A DNA stretch of 64,000 bases from Halisarca cf. caerulea. Its lineage: Eukaryota > Porifera > Demospongiae > Chondrillida > Halisarcidae. Position numbers and translations under genes: made by a program. Positions 26,945 through 39,451 of the stretch are shown here, piece by piece. The stretch covers positions 124,775 through 188,774 of the forward strand of contig CAUJGJ010000266.1 in assembly GCA_963170055.1 (NCBI GenBank), in the 5' to 3' direction. The number at the start of each line of letters is the position of its first letter. Positions within the stretch are counted from its first letter, which is position 1. Below the pieces are notes generated by a model. It had not been told where the DNA came from, ran no database searches, and saw nothing but the letters and a program-made list of their open reading frames with translations.

Positions 26945-28134
26945 ACAAACTTCATGTGTGTCCACTGTGAATGTGCGTGGTGCTAGTGCCAAATATTGGT
27001 ATTAGCACCAGCATATCCAACACTACACAAATACGCCCACAGCACTTCAGAAACTTCATGTGTGTCCACTGGGAATGTGCGTGGTGCTAGTGCCAAATAT
27101 TGGTATTAGCACCAGCATATCCAACACTACACAAATACGCCCACAGCACTTCAGAAAGGTCATGTGTGTCCACTGAGAATGTGCGTGGTGCTAGTGCCAA
27201 ATATTGGTATTAGCACCAGCATATCCAACACTACACAAATACGCCCACAGCACTTCAGAAAGGTCATTTGTTTCCACTGTGAATGTGCGTGGTGCTAGTG
27301 CCAAATATTGGTATTAGCACCAGCATATCCAACACTACACAAATACGCCCACAGCACTTCAGAAAGGTCATGTGTGTCCACTGGGAATGTGCGTGGTGCT
27401 AGTGAATAATGTTGGTAGTAGCACCAGCATATCCAACACTACACAAATACGCCCACAGCACTTCAGAAAGGTCATGTGTTTCCACTGGGAATGTGCGTGG
27501 TGCTAGTGCCAAATATTGGTATTAGCACCAGCATATCCAACACTACACAAATACGCCCACAGCACTTCAGAAAGGTCATGTGTGTCCACTGTAAATGTGC
27601 GTGGTGCTAGTGCCAAATATTGGTATTAGCACCAGCATATCCAACACTACACAAATACGCCCACAGCACTTCAGAAAGGTCATTTGTTTCCACTGTGAAT
27701 GTGCGTGGTGCTAGTGCCAAATATTGGTATTAGCACCAGCATATCCAACACTACACAAATACGCCCACAGCACTTCAGAAAGGTCATGTGTGTCCACTGT
27801 GAATGTGCGTGGTGCTAGTGCCAAATATTGGTATTAGCACCAGCATATCCAACACTACACAAATACGCCCACAGCACTTCAGAAAGGTCATTTGTTTCCA
27901 CTGTGAATGTGCGTGGTGCTAGTGCCAAATATTGGTATTAGCACCAGCATATCCAACACTACACAAATACGCCCACAGCACTTCAGAAAGGTCATGTGTG
28001 TCCACTGGGAATGTGCGTGGTGCTAGTGGAAAATATTGGTATTAGCACCAGCATATCCAACACTACACAAATACGCCCACAGCACTTTAGAAAGGTCATG
28101 TGTGTCCACTGGGAATGTGCGTGTTGCTAGTGCC
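26945..28134. repeat. Copy of the 9.3-10.5 kb segment
   Basis: The series matches about 9254-10089 at offset 17691, then about 10193-10540 at offset 17587, so one monomer present at 10.1 kb is missing here. It includes the GTGAATAATG type at 27404, then TGTAAATG and TTTGTTTCC types, and ends at a GTGTTGCTAG monomer (28121). Confidence 0.75.
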
Positions 28135-29660
28135 AAATATTGGTATTAGCACCAGCATATCCAACACTACACAAATACGCCCACAGCACTTCAGAAAGGT
28201 CATTTGTTTCCACTGTGAATGTGCGTGGTGCTAGTGCCAAATATTGGTATTAGCACCAGCATATCCAACACTACACAAATACGCCCACAGCACTTCAGAA
28301 AGGTCATGTGTGTCCACTGGGAATGTGCGTGGTGCTAGTGGAAAATATTGGTATTAGCACCAGCATATCGTACATTACATAAATACGCCCACAGCACTTC
28401 AGAAAGGTCATGTGTAGTCCACTGGGAATGTGCGTGGTGCTAGTGCCAAATATTGGTATTAGCACCAGCAAATCCAACACTACACAAATACGCCCACAGC
28501 ACTTCAGAAAGGTCATTTGTTTCCACTGTGAATGTGCGTGGTGCTAGTGCCAAATATTGGTGTTAGCACCAGCATATCCAACACTACACAAATACGCCCA
28601 CAGCACTTCAGAAAGGTCATGTGTGTCCACTGGGAATGTGCGTGGTGCTAGTGGAAAATATTGGTATTAGCACCAGCATATCCAACACTACACAAATACG
28701 CCCACAGCACTTTAGAAAGGTCATGTGTGTCCACTGGGAATGTGCGTGTTGCTAGTGCCAAATATTGGTATTAGCACCAGCATATCCAACATTACATAAA
28801 TACGCCCACAGTAGTTAAGAATCTTCATGTGTAGTCCACTGGGAATGTGCGTGGTGCTAGTGCCAAATATTGGTATTAGCACCAGCATATCCAACACTAC
28901 ACAAATACGCCCACAGCACTTCAGAAACTTCATGTGTGTCCACTGGGAATGTGCGTGGTGCTAGTGCCAAATATTGGTATTAGCACCAGCATATCCAACA
29001 CTACACAAATACGCCCACAGCACTTCAGAAACTTCATGTGTGTCCACTGGGAATGTGCGTGGTGCTAGTGCCAAATATTGGTATTAGCACCAGCATATCC
29101 AACACTACACAAATACGCCCACAGCACTTCAGAAAGGTCATGTGTGTCCACTGGGAATGTGCGTGGTGCTAGTGCCAAATATTGGTATTAGCACCAGCAT
29201 ATCCAACACTACACAAATACGCCCACAGCACTTCAGAAAGGTCATGTGTGTCCACTGGGAATGTGCGTGGTGCTAGTGCCAAATATTGGTATTAGCACCA
29301 GCATATCCAACATTACACAAATACGCCCACAGTAGTTAAGAAACTTCATGTGTGTCCACTGGGAATGTGCGTGGTGCTAGTACCAAATATTGGTATTAGC
29401 ACCAGCATATCCAACACTACACAAATACGCCCACAGCACTTCAGAAAGGTCAAGTGTGTCCACTGCTAATGTGCGTGGTGCTAGTGCCAAATATTGGTAT
29501 TAGCACCAGCATATCCAACACTACACAAATACGCCCACAGCACTTCAGAAAGGTCATGTGTGTCCACTGGGAATGTGCGTGGTGCTAGTGCCAAATATTG
29601 GTATTAGCACCAGCATATCCAACACTACACAAATACGCCCACAGCACTTCAGAAAGGTCA
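28135..29660. repeat. 15-monomer unit, third location
   Basis: This matches about 10653-12178 at offset 17482, including the 105-bp monomers at 28411 and 28828 and the AAGGTCAAGTGTG plus TGCTAATG monomer near 29453. Its first 875 bp (28135-29009) recur at 30946-31820 at offset 2811. A private CAGCAAATCC change near 28468 is shared with that later copy, so the two are close relatives. Confidence 0.78.
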
Positions 29661-30945
29661 TGTGTGTCCACTGTGAATGTGCGTGGTGCTAGTGCCAAAT
29701 ATTGGTATTAGCACCAGCATATCCAACACTACACAAATACGCCCACAGCACTTCAGAAACTTCATGTGTGTCCACTGGGAATGTGCGTGGTGCTAGTGCC
29801 AAATATTGGTATTAGCACCAGCATATCCAACACTACACAAATACGCCCACAGCACTTCAGAAACTTCATGTGTGTCCACTGAGAATGTGCGTGGTGCTAG
29901 TGCCAAATATTGGTATTAGCACCAGCATATCCAACACTACACAAATACGCCCACAGCACTTCAGAAAGGTCATTTGTTTCCACTGTGAATGTGCGTGGTG
30001 CTAGTGCCAAATATTGGTATTAGCACCAGCATATCCAACACTACACAAATACGCCCACAGCACTTCAGAAAGGTCATGTGTGTCCACTGGGAATGTGCGT
30101 GGTGCTAGTGAAGAATGTTGGTAGTAGCACCAGCATATCCAACACTACACAAATACGCCCACAGCACTTCAGAAAGGTCATGTGTTTCCACTGGGAATGT
30201 GCGTGGTGCTAGTGCCAAATATTGGTATTAGCACCAGCATATCCAACACTACACAAATACGCCCACAGCACTTCAGAAAGGTCATGTGTGTCCACTGTAA
30301 ATGTGCGTGGTGCTAGTGCCAAATATTGGTATTAGCACCAGCATATCCAACACTACACAAATACGCCCACAGCACTTCAGAAAGGTCATTTGTTTCCACT
30401 GTGAATGTGCGTGGTGCTAGTGCCAAATATTTTTATTAGCACCAGCATATCCAACACCACACAAATACGCCCACAGCACTTCAGAAAGGTCATGTGTGTC
30501 CACTGTGAATGTGCGTGGTGCTAGTGCCAAATATTGGTATTAGCACCAGCATATCCAACACTACACAAATACGCCCACAGCACTTCAGAAAGGTCATTTG
30601 TTTCCACTGTGAATGTGCGTGGTGCTAGTGCCAAATATTGGTATTAGCACCAGCATATCCAACACTACACAAATACGCCCACAGCACTTCAGAAAGGTCA
30701 TGTGTGTCCACTGGGAATGTGCGTGGTGCTAGTGGAAAATATTGGTATTAGCACCAGCATATCCAACACTACACAAATACGCCCACAGCACTTCAGAAAG
30801 GTCATGTGTGTCCACTGGGAATGTGCGTGTTGCTAGTGCCAAATATTGGTATTAGCACCAGCATATCCAACATTACATAAATACGCCCACAGCACTTCAG
30901 AAAGGTCATGTGTAGTCCACTGGGAATGTGCGTGGTGCTAGTGCC
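29661..30945. repeat. Zone I monomers between two 15-mer copies
   Basis: About twelve monomers, mostly near consensus. A GTGAAGAATG form of the clustered-substitution type is near 30110, an ATATTTTTATTAG dyad variant with ACACCACAC is near 30426, and a 105-bp monomer starts at 30909. The order resembles 9.5-10.6 kb. No gene is visible. Confidence 0.8.
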
Positions 30946-31820
30946 AAATATTGGTATTAGCACCAGCATATCCAACACTACACAAATACGCCCACAGCAC
31001 TTCAGAAAGGTCATTTGTTTCCACTGTGAATGTGCGTGGTGCTAGTGCCAAATATTGGTATTAGCACCAGCATATCCAATACTACACAAATACGCCCACA
31101 GCACTTCAGAAAGGTCATGTGTGTCCACTGGGAATGTGCGTGGTGCTAGTGGAAAATATTGGTATTAGCACCAGCATATCGTACATTACATAAATACGCC
31201 CACAGCACTTCAGAAAGGTCATGTGTAGTCCACTGGGAATGTGCGTGGTGCTAGTGCCAAATATTGGTATTAGCACCAGCAAATCCAACACTACACAAAT
31301 ACGCCCACAGCACTTCAGAAAGGTCATTTGTTTCCACTGTGAATGTGCGTGGTGCTAGTGCCAAATATTGGTGTTAGCACCAGCATATCCAACACTACAC
31401 AAATACGCCCACAGCACTTCAGAAAGGTCATGTGTGTCCACTGGGAATGTGCGTGGTGCTAGTGGAAAATATTGGTATTAGCACCAGCATATCCAACACT
31501 ACACAAATACGCCCACAGCACTTTAGAAAGGTCATGTGTGTCCACTGGGAATGTGCGTGTTGCTAGTGCCAAATATTGGTATTAGCACCAGCATATCCAA
31601 CATTACATAAATACGCCCACAGTAGTTAAGAATCTTCATGTGTAGTCCACTGGGAATGTGCGTGGTGCTAGTGCCAAATATTGGTATTAGCACCAGCATA
31701 TCCAACACTACACAAATACGCCCACAGCACTTCAGAAACTTCATGTGTGTCCACTGGGAATGTGCGTGGTGCTAGTGCCAAATATTGGTATTAGCACCAG
31801 CATATCCAACACTACACAAA
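30946..31820. repeat. 15-monomer unit, partial copy
   Basis: Repeats 28135-29009 at offset 2811 (27 x 104 plus 3), including the CATATCGTACATT and CAGCAAATCC monomers. It contains the last two of the 23 105-bp monomers (31222 and 31639). It ends where ATAAGCCCACATCAC appears near 31820. Confidence 0.8.
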
Positions 31821-32519
31821 TAAGCCCACATCACTTCAGAAACTTCATGTGTGTCCACTGGGAATGTGCGTGGTGCTAGTGAAAAATATTGGTATTAGCA
31901 CCAGCATATCCAACACTACACAAATACGCCCACAGCACTTCAGAAAGGTCATGTGTGTCCACTGAGAATGTGCTTGGTGCTAGTGCCAAATATTGGTATT
32001 AGCACCAGCATATCCAACACTACACAAATACGCCCACAGCACTTCAGAAAGATCATTTGTTTCCACTGTGAATGTGCGTGGTGCTAGTGCCAAATATTGG
32101 TATTAGCACCAGCATATCCAACACTACACAAATACGCCCACAGCACTTCAGAAAGGTCATGTGTGTCCACTGGGAATGTGCGTGGTGCTAGTGCCAAATA
32201 TTGGTATTAGCACCAGCATATCCAACACTACACAAATACGCCCACAGCACTTCAGAAAGGTCATGTGTGTCCACTGTAAATGTGCGTGGTGCTAGTGCCA
32301 AATATTGGTATTAGCACCAGCATATCCAACACTACACAAATACGCCCACAGCACTTCAGAAAGGTCATTTGTTTCCACTGTGAATGTGCGTGGTGCTAGT
32401 GCCAAATATTGGTATTAGCACCAGCATATCCAACACTACACAAATACGCCCACAGCACTTCAGAAAGGTCATGTGTGTCCACTGTGAATGTGCGTGGTGC
32501 TAGTGCCAAATATTGGTAT
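31821..32519. repeat. Zone I to zone II transition monomers
   Basis: About seven monomers. The first three repeat 22038-22370 (ATAAGCCCACATCAC, GAGAATGTGCTTGG, AAAGATCATTTG). A private GTGAAAAATATT is near 31878. After this stretch the 105-bp subtype is gone and the 312-bp cassette begins. Confidence 0.75.
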
Positions 32520-33180
32520 TAGCACCAGCATATCCAACACTACACAAATACGCCCACAGTACTTCAGAAACTTCATGTGTGTCCACTTCGAATGTGAGTG
32601 GTGCTAGTTCCAAATATTGGTATTAGCACCAGCATATCCAACATTACACAAATACGCCAACAGTAGTTAAGAAACTTCATGTGTGTCAACTCGGAATGTG
32701 CGTAGTGGTAGTGCCAAATATTGGTATTAGCACCAGCATGTCCAACACTACACAAATACGCCCACAGCACTTCAGAAAGGTCATGTGTGTCCACTGGGAA
32801 TGTGCGTAGTGGTAGTGCCAAATATTGGTATTAGCACCAGCATATCCAACACTACACAAATACGCCCACAGCACTTCAGAAAGGTCATGTGTGTCCACTG
32901 GGAATGTGCGTGGTGCTAGTGCCAAATATTGGTATTAGCACCAGCATATCCAACACTACACAAATAAGCCCACATCACTTCAGAAACTTCATGTGTGTCC
33001 ACTGGGAATGTGCGTGGTGCTAGTGCCAAATATTGGTATTAGCACCAGCATATCCAACACTACACAAATACGCCCACAGCACTTCAGAAAGGTCATGTGT
33101 GTCCACTGAGAATGTGCGTGGTGCTAGTGCCAAATATTGGTATTAGCACCAGCATATCAACCACTACACAAATACGCCCA
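32520..33180. repeat. 13-monomer spacing repeat (1352 bp), left copy
   Basis: The series beginning with the 312-bp cassette at 32573, including the GTCAACTCGG and CAGCATGTCC monomers, recurs at offset 1352, exactly 13 monomers. The match extends to the CATATCAACCACT monomer near 33155 and ends where GTCATGTGTGTCC here is GTCATTTGTTTCC in the other copy. Confidence 0.75.
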
Positions 33181-33871
33181 CAGCACTTCAGAAAGGTCAT
33201 GTGTGTCCACTGGGAATGTGCGTGGTGCTAGTGCCAAATATTGGTATTAGCACCAGCTTATCCAACACTACACAAATACGCCCACAGCACTTCAGAAAGG
33301 TCATGTGTGTCCACTGGGAATGTGCGTGGTGCTAGTGCCAAATATTGGTATTAGCACCAGCATATCCAACACTACACAAATACGCCCACAGCACTTCAGA
33401 AAGGTCATGTGTGTCCACTGTAAATGTGCGTGGTGCTAGTGCCAAATATTGGTATTAGCACCAGCATATCCAACACTACACAAATACGCCCACAGCACTT
33501 CAGAAAGGTCATTTGTTTCCACTGTGAATGTGCGTGGTGCTAGTGCCAAATATTGGTATTAGCACCAGCATATCCAACACTACACAAATACGCCCACAGC
33601 ACTTCAGAAAGGTCATGTGTGTCCACTGTGAATGTGCGTGGTGCTAGTGCCAAATATTGGTATTAGCACCAGCATATCCAACATTACACAAATACGCCCA
33701 CAGCACTTCAGAAAGGTCATGTGTGTCCACTGGGAATGTGCGTGGTGCTAGTGCCAAATATTGGTATTAGCACCAGCATATCCAACACTACACAAATACG
33801 CCCACAGCACTTCAGAAAGGTCATGTGTTTCCACTGGGAATGTGCGTGGTGCTAGTGCCAAATATTGGTAT
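33181..33871. repeat. Zone II monomers between 1352-bp copies
   Basis: Near-consensus monomers including a TGTAAATG type (33420), TTTGTTTCC and TGTGAATG types, and a CAGCTTATCC change near 33255. Nothing but satellite is visible. Confidence 0.8.
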
Positions 33872-34459
33872 TAGCACCAGCATATCCAACACTACACAAA
33901 TACGCCCACAGTACTTCAGAAACTTCATGTGTGTCCACTTCGAATGTGAGTGGTGCTAGTGCCAAATATTGGTATTAGCACCAGCATATCCAACATTACA
34001 CAAATACGCCAACAGTAGTTAAGAAACTTCATGTGTGTCAACTCGGAATGTGCGTAGTGGTAGTGCCAAATATTGGTATTAGCACCAGCATGTCCAACAC
34101 TACACAAATACGCCCACAGCACTTCAGAAAGGTCATGTGTGTCCACTGGGAATGTGCGTAGTGGTAGTGCCAAATATTGGTATTAGCACCAGCATATCCA
34201 ACACTACACAAATACGCCCACAGCACTTCAGAAAGGTCATGTGTGTCCACTGGGAATGTGCGTGGTGCTAGTGCCAAATATTGGTATTAGCACCAGCATA
34301 TCCAACACTACACAAATAAGCCCACATCACTTCAGAAACTTCATGTGTGTCCACTGGGAATGTGCGTGGTGCTAGTGCCAAATATTGGTATTAGCACCAG
34401 CATATCCAACACTACACAAATACGCCCACAGCACTTCAGAAAGGTCATGTGTGTCCACT
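33872..34459. repeat. 13-monomer spacing repeat (1352 bp), right copy
   Basis: Copy of the series at 32520, with its cassette at 33925. It leads straight into the first 16-monomer higher-order unit. About 33889-34830 is copied again at 40233-41175 (offset 6344, exactly 61 monomers), carrying the CAGCATGTCC mark. Confidence 0.75.
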
Positions 34460-36123
34460 GAGAATGTACGTGGTGCTAGTGCCAAATATTGGTATTAGCA
34501 CCAGCATATCAACCACTACACAAATACGCCCACAGCACTTCAGAAAGGTCATTTGTTTCCACTGTGAATGTGCGTGGTGCTAGTGCCAAATATTGGTATT
34601 AGCACCAGCATATCCAACACTACACAAATACGCCCACAGCACTTCAGAAAGGTCATGTGTGTCCACTGGGAATGTGCGTGGTGCTAGTGAATAATGTTGG
34701 TAGTAGCACAAGCATATCCAACACTACACAAATACGCCCACAGCACTTCAGAAAGGTCATGTGTGTCCACTGGGAATGTGCGTGTTGCTAGTGCCAAATA
34801 TTGGTATTAGCACCAGCATATCCAACACTACACAAATACGCCTACAGCACTTCAGAAAGGTCATGTGTGTCCACTGGGAATGTGCGTGGTGCTAGTGCCA
34901 AATATTGGTATTAGCACCAGCATATCCAACACTACACAAATAAGCCCACATCACTTCAGAAACTTCATGTGTGTCCACTGGGAATGTGCGTGGTGCTAGT
35001 GCCAAATATTGGTATTAGCACCAGCATATCCAACACTACACAAATACGCCCACAGCACTTCAGAAAGGTCATGTGTGTCCACTGAGAATGTACGTGGTGC
35101 TAGTGCCAAATATTGGTATTAGCACCAGCATATCAACCACTACACAAATACGCCCACAGCACTTCAGAAAGGTCATTTGTTTCCACTGTGAATGTGCGTG
35201 GTGCTAGTGCCAAATATTGGTATTAGCACCAGCATATCCAACACTACACAAATACGCCCACAGCACTTCAGAAAGGTCATGTGTGTCCACTGGGAATGTG
35301 CGTGGTGCTAGTGAATAATGTTGGTAGTAGCACAAGCATATCCAACACTACACAAATACGCCCACAGCACTTCAGAAAGGTCATGTGTGTCCACTGGGAA
35401 TGTGCGTGTTGCTAGTGCCAAATATTGGTATTAGCACCAGCATATCCAACACTACACAAATACGCCCACAGCACTTCAGAAAGGTCATGTGTGTCCACTG
35501 GGAATGTGCGTGGTGCTAGTGCCAAATATTGGTATTAGCACCAGCATATCCAACACTACACAAATACGCCCACAGCACTTCAGAAAGGTCATGTGTGTCC
35601 ACTGGGAATGTGCGTGGTGCTAGTGCCAAATATTGGTATTAGCACCAGCATATCCAACACTACACAAATACGCCCACAGCACTTCAGTAAGGTCATGTGT
35701 GTCCACTGGGAATGTGCGTGGTGCTAGTGCCAAATATTGGTATTAGCACCAGCATATCCAACACTACACAAATACGCCCACAGCACTTCAGAAAGGTCAT
35801 GTGTGTCCACTGGGAATGTGCGTGGTGCTAGTGCCAAATATTGGTATTAGCACCAGCATATCCAACACTACACAAATACGCCCACAGTACTTCAGAAACT
35901 TCATGTGTGTCCACTTCGAATGTGAGTGGTGCTAGTGCCAAATATTGGTATTAGCACCAGCATATCCAACATTACACAAATACGCCAACAGTAGTTAAGA
36001 AACTTCATGTGTGTCCACTCGGAATGTGCGTAGTGGTAGTGCCAAATATTGGTATTAGCACCAGCATATCCAACACTACACAAATACGCCCACAGCACTT
36101 CAGAAAGGTCATGTGTGTCCACT
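34460..36123. repeat. 16-monomer higher-order repeat (1664 bp), copy 1
   Basis: The unit is framed by GAGAATGTACG at 34460 and 36124, with an internal second copy of that mark 624 bp in (35084). It also contains the ATAAGCCCACATCAC monomer (34941), two clustered-substitution monomers with GCACAAGC, a CTTCAGTAAGG monomer (35688) and the 312-bp cassette (35901). All these marks recur at exactly +1664 and +3328. CGCCTACAG near 34840 is shared with copy 2 only. Confidence 0.9.
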
Positions 36124-37787
36124 GAGAATGTACGTGGTGCTAGTGCCAAATATTGGTATTAGCACCAGCATATCAACCACTACACAAATACGCCCACAGC
36201 ACTTCAGAAAGGTCATTTGTTTCCACTGTGAATGTGCGTGGTGCTAGTGCCAAATATTGGTATTAGCACCAGCATATCCAACACTACACAAATACGCCCA
36301 CAGCACTTCAGAAAGGTCATGTGTGTCCACTGGGAATGTGCGTGGTGCTAGTGAATAATGTTGGTAGTAGCACAAGCATATCCAACACTACACAAATACG
36401 CCCACAGCACTTCAGAAAGGTCATGTGTGTCCACTGGGAATGTGCGTGTTGCTAGTGCCAAATATTGGTATTAGCACCAGCATATCCAACACTACACAAA
36501 TACGCCTACAGCACTTCAGAAAGGTCATGTGTGTCCACTGGGAATGTGCGTGGTGCTAGTGCCAAATATTGGTATTAGCACCAGCATATCCAACACTACA
36601 CAAATAAGCCCACATCACTTCAGAAACTTCATGTGTGTCCACTGGGAATGTGCGTGGTGCTAGTGCCAAATATTGGTATTAGCACCAGCATATCCAACAC
36701 TACACAAATACGCCCACAGCACTTCAGAAAGGTCATGTGTGTCCACTGAGAATGTACGTGGTGCTAGTGCCAAATATTGGTATTAGCACCAGCATATCAA
36801 CCACTACACAAATACGCCCACAGCACTTCAGAAAGGTCATTTGTTTCCACTGTGAATGTGCGTGGTGCTAGTGCCAAATATTGGTATTAGCACCAGCATA
36901 TCCAACACTACACAAATACGCCCACAGCACTTCAGAAAGGTCATGTGTGTCCACTGGGAATGTGCGTGGTGCTAGTGAATAATGTTGGTAGTAGCACAAG
37001 CATATCCAACACTACACAAATACGCCCACAGCACTTCAGAAAGGTCATGTGTGTCCACTGGGAATGTGCGTGTTGCTAGTGCCAAATATTGGTATTAGCA
37101 CCAGCATATCCAACACTACACAAATACGCCCACAGCACTTCAGAAAGGTCATGTGTGTCCACTGGGAATGTGCGTGGTGCTAGTGCCAAATATTGGTATT
37201 AGCACCAGCATATCCAACACTACACAAATACGCCCACAGCACTTCAGAAAGGTCATGTGTGTCCACTGGGAATGTGCGTGGTGCTAGTGCCAAATATTGG
37301 TATTAGCACCAGCATATCCAACACTACACAAATACGCCCACAGCACTTCAGTAAGGTCATGTGTGTCCACTGGGAATGTGCGTGGTGCTAGTGCCAAATA
37401 TTGGTATTAGCACCAGCATATCCAACACTACACAAATACGCCCACAGCACTTCAGAAAGGTCATGTGTGTCCACTGGGAATGTGCGTGGTGCTAGTGCCA
37501 AATATTGGTATTAGCACCAGCATATCCAACACTACACAAATACGCCCACAGTACTTCAGAAACTTCATGTGTGTCCACTTCGAATGTGAGTGGTGCTAGT
37601 GCCAAATATTGGTATTAGCACCAGCATATCCAACATTACACAAATACGCCAACAGTAGTTAAGAAACTTCATGTGTGTCCACTCGGAATGTGCGTAGTGG
37701 TAGTGCCAAATATTGGTATTAGCACCAGCATATCCAACACTACACAAATACGCCCACAGCACTTCAGAAAGGTCATGTGTGTCCACT
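36124..37787. repeat. 16-monomer higher-order repeat (1664 bp), copy 2
   Basis: Marks fall at 36124, 36748 (GAGAATGTACG), 36605 (TAAGCCC), 37352 (CTTCAGTAAGG) and 37565 (cassette), each 1664 bp after copy 1. I saw almost no base differences by eye. Because the unit has no 105- or 103-bp monomers, its length is exactly 16 x 104. Confidence 0.9.
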
Positions 37788-39451
37788 GAGAATGTACGTG
37801 GTGCTAGTGCCAAATATTGGTATTAGCACCAGCATATCAACCACTACACAAATACGCCCACAGCACTTCAGAAAGGTCATTTGTTTCCACTGTGAATGTG
37901 CGTGGTGCTAGTGCCAAATATTGGTATTAGCACCAGCATATCCAACACTACACAAATACGCCCACAGCACTTCAGAAAGGTCATGTGTGTCCACTGGGAA
38001 TGTGCGTGGTGCTAGTGAATAATGTTGGTAGTAGCACAAGCATATCCAACACTACACAAATACGCCCACAGCACTTCAGAAAGGTCATGTGTGTCCACTG
38101 GGAATGTGCGTGTTGCTAGTGCCAAATATTGGTATTAGCACCAGCATATCCAACACTACACAAATACGCCCACAGCACTTCAGAAAGGTCATGTGTGTCC
38201 ACTGGGAATGTGCGTGGTGCTAGTGCCAAATATTGGTATTAGCACCAGCATATCCAACACTACACAAATAAGCCCACATCACTTCAGAAACTTCATGTGT
38301 GTCCACTGGGAATGTGCGTGGTGCTAGTGCCAAATATTGGTATTAGCACCAGCATATCCAACACTACACAAATACGCCCACAGCACTTCAGAAAGGTCAT
38401 GTGTGTCCACTGAGAATGTACGTGGTGCTAGTGCCAAATATTGGTATTAGCACCAGCATATCAACCACTACACAAATACGCCCACAGCACTTCAGAAAGG
38501 TCATTTGTTTCCACTGTGAATGTGCGTGGTGCTAGTGCCAAATATTGGTATTAGCACCAGCATATCCAACACTACACAAATACGCCCACAGCACTTCAGA
38601 AAGGTCATGTGTGTCCACTGGGAATGTGCGTGGTGCTAGTGAATAATGTTGGTAGTAGCACAAGCATATCCAACACTACACAAATACGCCCACAGCACTT
38701 CAGAAAGGTCATGTGTGTCCACTGGGAATGTGCGTGTTGCTAGTGCCAAATATTGGTATTAGCACCAGCATATCCAACACTACACAAATACGCCCACAGC
38801 ACTTCAGAAAGGTCATGTGTGTCCACTGGGAATGTGCGTGGTGCTAGTGCCAAATATTGGTATTAGCACCAGCATATCCAACACTACACAAATACGCCCA
38901 CAGCACTTCAGAAAGGTCATGTGTGTCCACTGGGAATGTGCGTGGTGCTAGTGCCAAATATTGGTATTAGCACCAGCATATCCAACACTACACAAATACG
39001 CCCACAGCACTTCAGTAAGGTCATGTGTGTCCACTGGGAATGTGCGTGGTGCTAGTGCCAAATATTGGTATTAGCACCAGCATATCCAACACTACACAAA
39101 TACGCCCACAGCACTTCAGAAAGGTCATGTGTGTCCACTGGGAATGTGCGTGGTGCTAGTGCCAAATATTGGTATTAGCACCAGCATATCCAACACTACA
39201 CAAATACGCCCACAGTACTTCAGAAACTTCATGTGTGTCCACTTCGAATGTGAGTGGTGCTAGTGCCAAATATTGGTATTAGCACCAGCATATCCAACAT
39301 TACACAAATACGCCAACAGTAGTTAAGAAACTTCATGTGTGTCCACTCGGAATGTGCGTAGTGGTAGTGCCAAATATTGGTATTAGCACCAGCATATCCA
39401 ACACTACACAAATACGCCCACAGCACTTCAGAAAGGTCATGTGTGTCCACT
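37788..39451. repeat. 16-monomer higher-order repeat (1664 bp), copy 3
   Basis: Marks fall at 37788, 38412, 38269, 39016 and 39229, again at +1664. It has CGCCCACAG where copies 1 and 2 have CGCCTACAG. The next GAGAATGTACG expected at 39452 is absent (TGGGAATG instead), so the regular series ends here. Confidence 0.88.

Larger units (their letters stand above)
1041..31648. repeat. 105-bp monomer subtype, 23 copies confined to zone I
   Basis: In this subtype TGTGTGTCC becomes TGTGTAGTCC, an inserted A that lengthens the monomer to 105 bp. The motif starts at 1041, 1978, 2707, 5100, 5933, 6662, 9159, 10616, 10929, 11346, 12491, 12908, 16029, 17798, 18215, 21336, 24457, 26850, 28411, 28828, 30909, 31222 and 31639. 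None is seen in the remaining 32 kb. The preceding monomer usually carries GTGTTGCTAG with ACATTACATAAAT, so both travel as a linked pair. The subtype marks one domain and explains most odd block lengths. Confidence 0.88.
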
